From contig NZ_DATEJY010000208.1 in the NCBI RefSeq assembly GCF_035277725.1, positions 1 to 6,829 of the forward strand: DNA of 6,829 bases. Direction: 5' to 3'. A model generated the notes under the pieces. That model ran no database searches. It had not been told where the DNA came from and worked only from the letters and a program-made list of their open reading frames with translations. Positions 5,875 through 6,829 of this stretch are shown here, one piece after another. A program made the position numbers and the translations under genes. The stretch is from Dyella_B sp035277725. Its GTDB lineage: Bacteria; Pseudomonadota; Gammaproteobacteria; Xanthomonadales; Rhodanobacteraceae. Numbering within the stretch: position 1 is the first letter of the stretch; each line of letters starts with the position of its first letter.

Positions 5875-6096
5875 TCAGGTGCCAACCAATTCGTCATAGG
5901 GCGGCAGGTTGATCACCGTTCGCGCGGCAATTTCATAGGCGCGCTCCAAGTCCTCGGCGGCGTGCAGGCGATCCTCAAGCAACTGATATTCCTCGGGCTC
6001 CGCTTCACCCTCGGACAAGGCTTCACGCAGGGCACGGATTTCCGCGGCAACCGCTTGAATCGCGATGACTAGTGTCTGGTTGCTGATTTCGGGCAC
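5875..6096 (-). CDS. tsi2: Tsi2-family immunity protein (antitoxin of the adjacent Tse2-like toxin)
   Basis: A 73-residue, acidic, almost wholly helical protein. It shares with P. aeruginosa Tsi2 (77 residues, from memory) an N-terminal QTLVIAIQAVAAEIRAL (7-23), a central AAEDLERAYE (46-55) and a near-terminal LPPYDELV (64-71), at matching spacing. Tsi2 is a cytoplasmic dimeric helical bundle that binds Tse2 and blocks its active site, protecting the cell from its own toxin or that of sister cells. The GTG start (6094-6096) is chosen because AGGAG (6103-6107) lies six bases upstream and the protein then begins just before the conserved QTL segment. It follows the toxin gene by 35 bases on the same strand, the expected order for an effector-immunity operon. 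The strong ribosome site would favour antitoxin translation. Confidence 0.87.
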   Translation of the reverse strand: MPEISNQTLVIAIQAVAAEIRALREALSEGEAEPEEYQLLEDRLHAAEDLERAYEIAARTVINLPPYDELVGT

Positions 6097-6131
6097 AAAA
6101 CGCTCCTATGAAACCTTGGCTACTGCCAACC

Positions 6132-6605
6132 TCAGCCCTTGGCCTTGGCCAACTCACACTGCCTGGCAACCGCAGCCCGCGCCATATTGTCCAAAGCCCC
6201 CTTGAACGCCAGAACGGTCATTCGTGTGCGTGGCTCAAGTTGATAGTGATACCCCTTGAGCTTCGGATTGTACTGGCTGGTTTTCAACTTAGGATCTCTG
6301 CGGATCTCGATAAGCTCCGCCGAGTACTCGGTCCCCTCTGGAATCCAGAATTCCTTGCTGGGAAACCAACCCGAAACGTCATGCAGTGATGTACCGCCCC
6401 CTGGCAGTACCTCCGGACCATCTTTTCCGCCCGCCACATCGACGTCAGCCTCACTGGTCATCCACTTATTCAGCTTTTTGCTGAAATATTGGGTCGACTC
6501 CCAGCGCGGATCGAGCACGCCGTCGCCTGGATAAATCCCGACTTTGATGCTCTTGAAGTCATTGCCCATCACCGACCGATATAAGTCAGTACTTGTGGTC
6601 GCCAT
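6132..6605 (-). CDS. tse2: Tse2-family toxin (ADP-ribosyltransferase-like fold, type VI effector family)
   Basis: A 157-residue cytoplasm-acting toxin; P. aeruginosa Tse2 has 158. Shared features, in order: LYRSV near the N-terminus (8-12, with Arg10), VAGGKDG (57-63), GGGTS (69-73), FWIPEGTE (86-93), YNPKLKGYHYQLEP (112-125) and a final helix ALDNMARAAVARQ (137-149). Thr72, Ser73 and His120 align with Thr79, Ser80 and His122, reported as important in Tse2. Tse2 has an ADP-ribosyltransferase-like fold, is delivered by type VI secretion in P. aeruginosa and arrests cells from within. The ATG at 6603-6605 is preferred, with AGGGA seven bases upstream, because it puts LYR at the family's usual place; a TTG at 6684-6686 would add 27 unrelated residues. 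No signal peptide is seen. GC is about 53% (6241-6600), lower than sdaA. Confidence 0.87.
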   Translation of the reverse strand: MATTSTDLYRSVMGNDFKSIKVGIYPGDGVLDPRWESTQYFSKKLNKWMTSEADVDVAGGKDGPEVLPGGGTSLHDVSGWFPSKEFWIPEGTEYSAELIEIRRDPKLKTSQYNPKLKGYHYQLEPRTRMTVLAFKGALDNMARAAVARQCELAKAKG

Positions 6606-6623
6606 CGCCTCTTCCCTAGTCCG

Positions 6624-6661
6624 CGCCTTCACAGGCGAAATCCATGCTGCCTTACTGGCAG
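6624..6661 (-). other. Two small hairpins between tRNA-Gly and tse2
   Basis: CTGCC-N5-GGCAG (6647-6661) and CGCCT-N4-AGGCG (6624-6637) are perfect 5-base stems in tandem, directly ahead of the tse2 ribosome site. Neither is followed by a T-run. They could mark tRNA 3' trailer processing or affect tse2 translation; chance is possible at this size. Confidence 0.35.
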
Positions 6662-6690
6662 ATTTCACGAAGCAGATCCGGTGCAAGCAA
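6662..6690 (-). promoter_or_regulatory. Candidate promoter for tse2-tsi2
   Basis: TTGCTT (6690-6685), 17 bases, then TGAAAT (6667-6662): three and four of six to the sigma-70 consensus, starting immediately past the tRNA 3' end. Transcription would begin near 6655, leaving a leader of about 50 bases that contains most of two small hairpins. Read-through from the tRNA promoter is an alternative, since no T-tailed terminator separates the two. Confidence 0.25.
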
Positions 6691-6692
6691 AA

Positions 6693-6766
6693 TGGAGCGG
6701 GTGAAGGGAATCGAACCCTCGTCAGTAGCTTGGGAAGCTACAGCTCTACCATTGAGCTACACCCGC
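6693..6766 (-). tRNA. tRNA-Gly (anticodon CCC)
   Basis: A 74-base cloverleaf with encoded CCA. The acceptor stem pairs GCGGGTG (6766-6760) with CACCCGC. The D stem is GCTC/GAGC, the anticodon stem GTAGC/GCTAC encloses the loop TTCCCAA, and the T arm is GAGGG-TTCGATT-CCCTT. The loop gives anticodon CCC at positions 34-36, reading GGG glycine codons. It closely resembles the E. coli glyU tRNA. The CCA end faces the tse2 gene, 87 bases away. The 3' end of this tRNA type is a frequent integration site for islands. Confidence 0.97.
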
Positions 6767-6777
6767 AATGCCGGGCG

Positions 6778-6806
6778 ATGGTAACCGGCGGATGCGGCTT
6801 TGGGAA
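6778..6806 (-). promoter_or_regulatory. Candidate promoter for tRNA-Gly
   Basis: TTCCCA (6806-6801), 17 bases, then TACCAT (6783-6778); each is four of six to consensus. The start would be near 6771, about five bases before the mature tRNA. The G/C-only discriminator stretch CGCCCGGC is what is expected for stringently controlled stable RNA promoters. Confidence 0.45.
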
Positions 6807-6829
6807 TCCTGGACTCGTCCCGCTTTTTT

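Noticed and set aside
6767..6829. Terminator at the right window edge, suggested by CCCGCTTTTTT
   Set aside because: No clean left arm is present inside the window, and the T-run is cut by the edge, so it cannot be supported.

Overview
The window looks like chromosomal DNA of a GC-rich gammaproteobacterium, most likely of the Xanthomonadales/Rhodanobacteraceae type (Dyella, Rhodanobacter, Luteibacter and relatives). This is inferred from protein style, roughly 58-73% GC in most housekeeping genes sampled, and two REP-like hairpins with a 5' GTAG head. The exact genus cannot be read from the sequence.

Layout, left to right. (1) The 3' end of a YceI-family gene (+) meets a small glutaredoxin-like gene (-) over a REP-like hairpin. 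(2) sdaA (+), an iron-sulfur L-serine ammonia-lyase, is complete and ends in the cysteine that acts as the fourth cluster ligand in this class. (3) A second REP-like hairpin separates sdaA from a convergent two-component pair on the minus strand: an OmpR-family response regulator with ColR-like features and, overlapping it by 17 bases, a HAMP sensor kinase. The kinase's sensor region is distinctly AT-richer than its catalytic half. (4) A non-coding stretch (3996-4331) carries inverted TTAAC-type sites and a minus-strand intrinsic terminator, and possibly a short RNA. (5) A minus-strand rimB-rimK operon with a 4-base ATGA overlap encodes a retropepsin-like protease and the ATP-grasp ligase that adds glutamates to ribosomal protein S6. 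(6) About 200 non-coding bases follow. (7) On the minus strand lie a 157-residue toxin gene and its 73-residue partner, directly downstream of tRNA-Gly(CCC).

The most interesting content is item 7. The 157-residue protein matches the Tse2 family (the Pseudomonas aeruginosa type VI secretion effector with an ADP-ribosyltransferase-like fold) in length, in its LYR motif, in the GGTS motif, in the HY motif and in its C-terminal helix. The 73-residue protein matches Tsi2, the Tse2 immunity protein, at both ends. Toxin precedes immunity gene with a 35-base gap, as in an effector-immunity operon. The toxin gene is lower in GC (about 53% over 6241-6600) and sits beside a tRNA gene, so recent acquisition is plausible. 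No type VI secretion genes are in the window, so delivery by secretion versus an intracellular toxin-antitoxin role is open.

Comparisons with named families are from memory; no database search was run.
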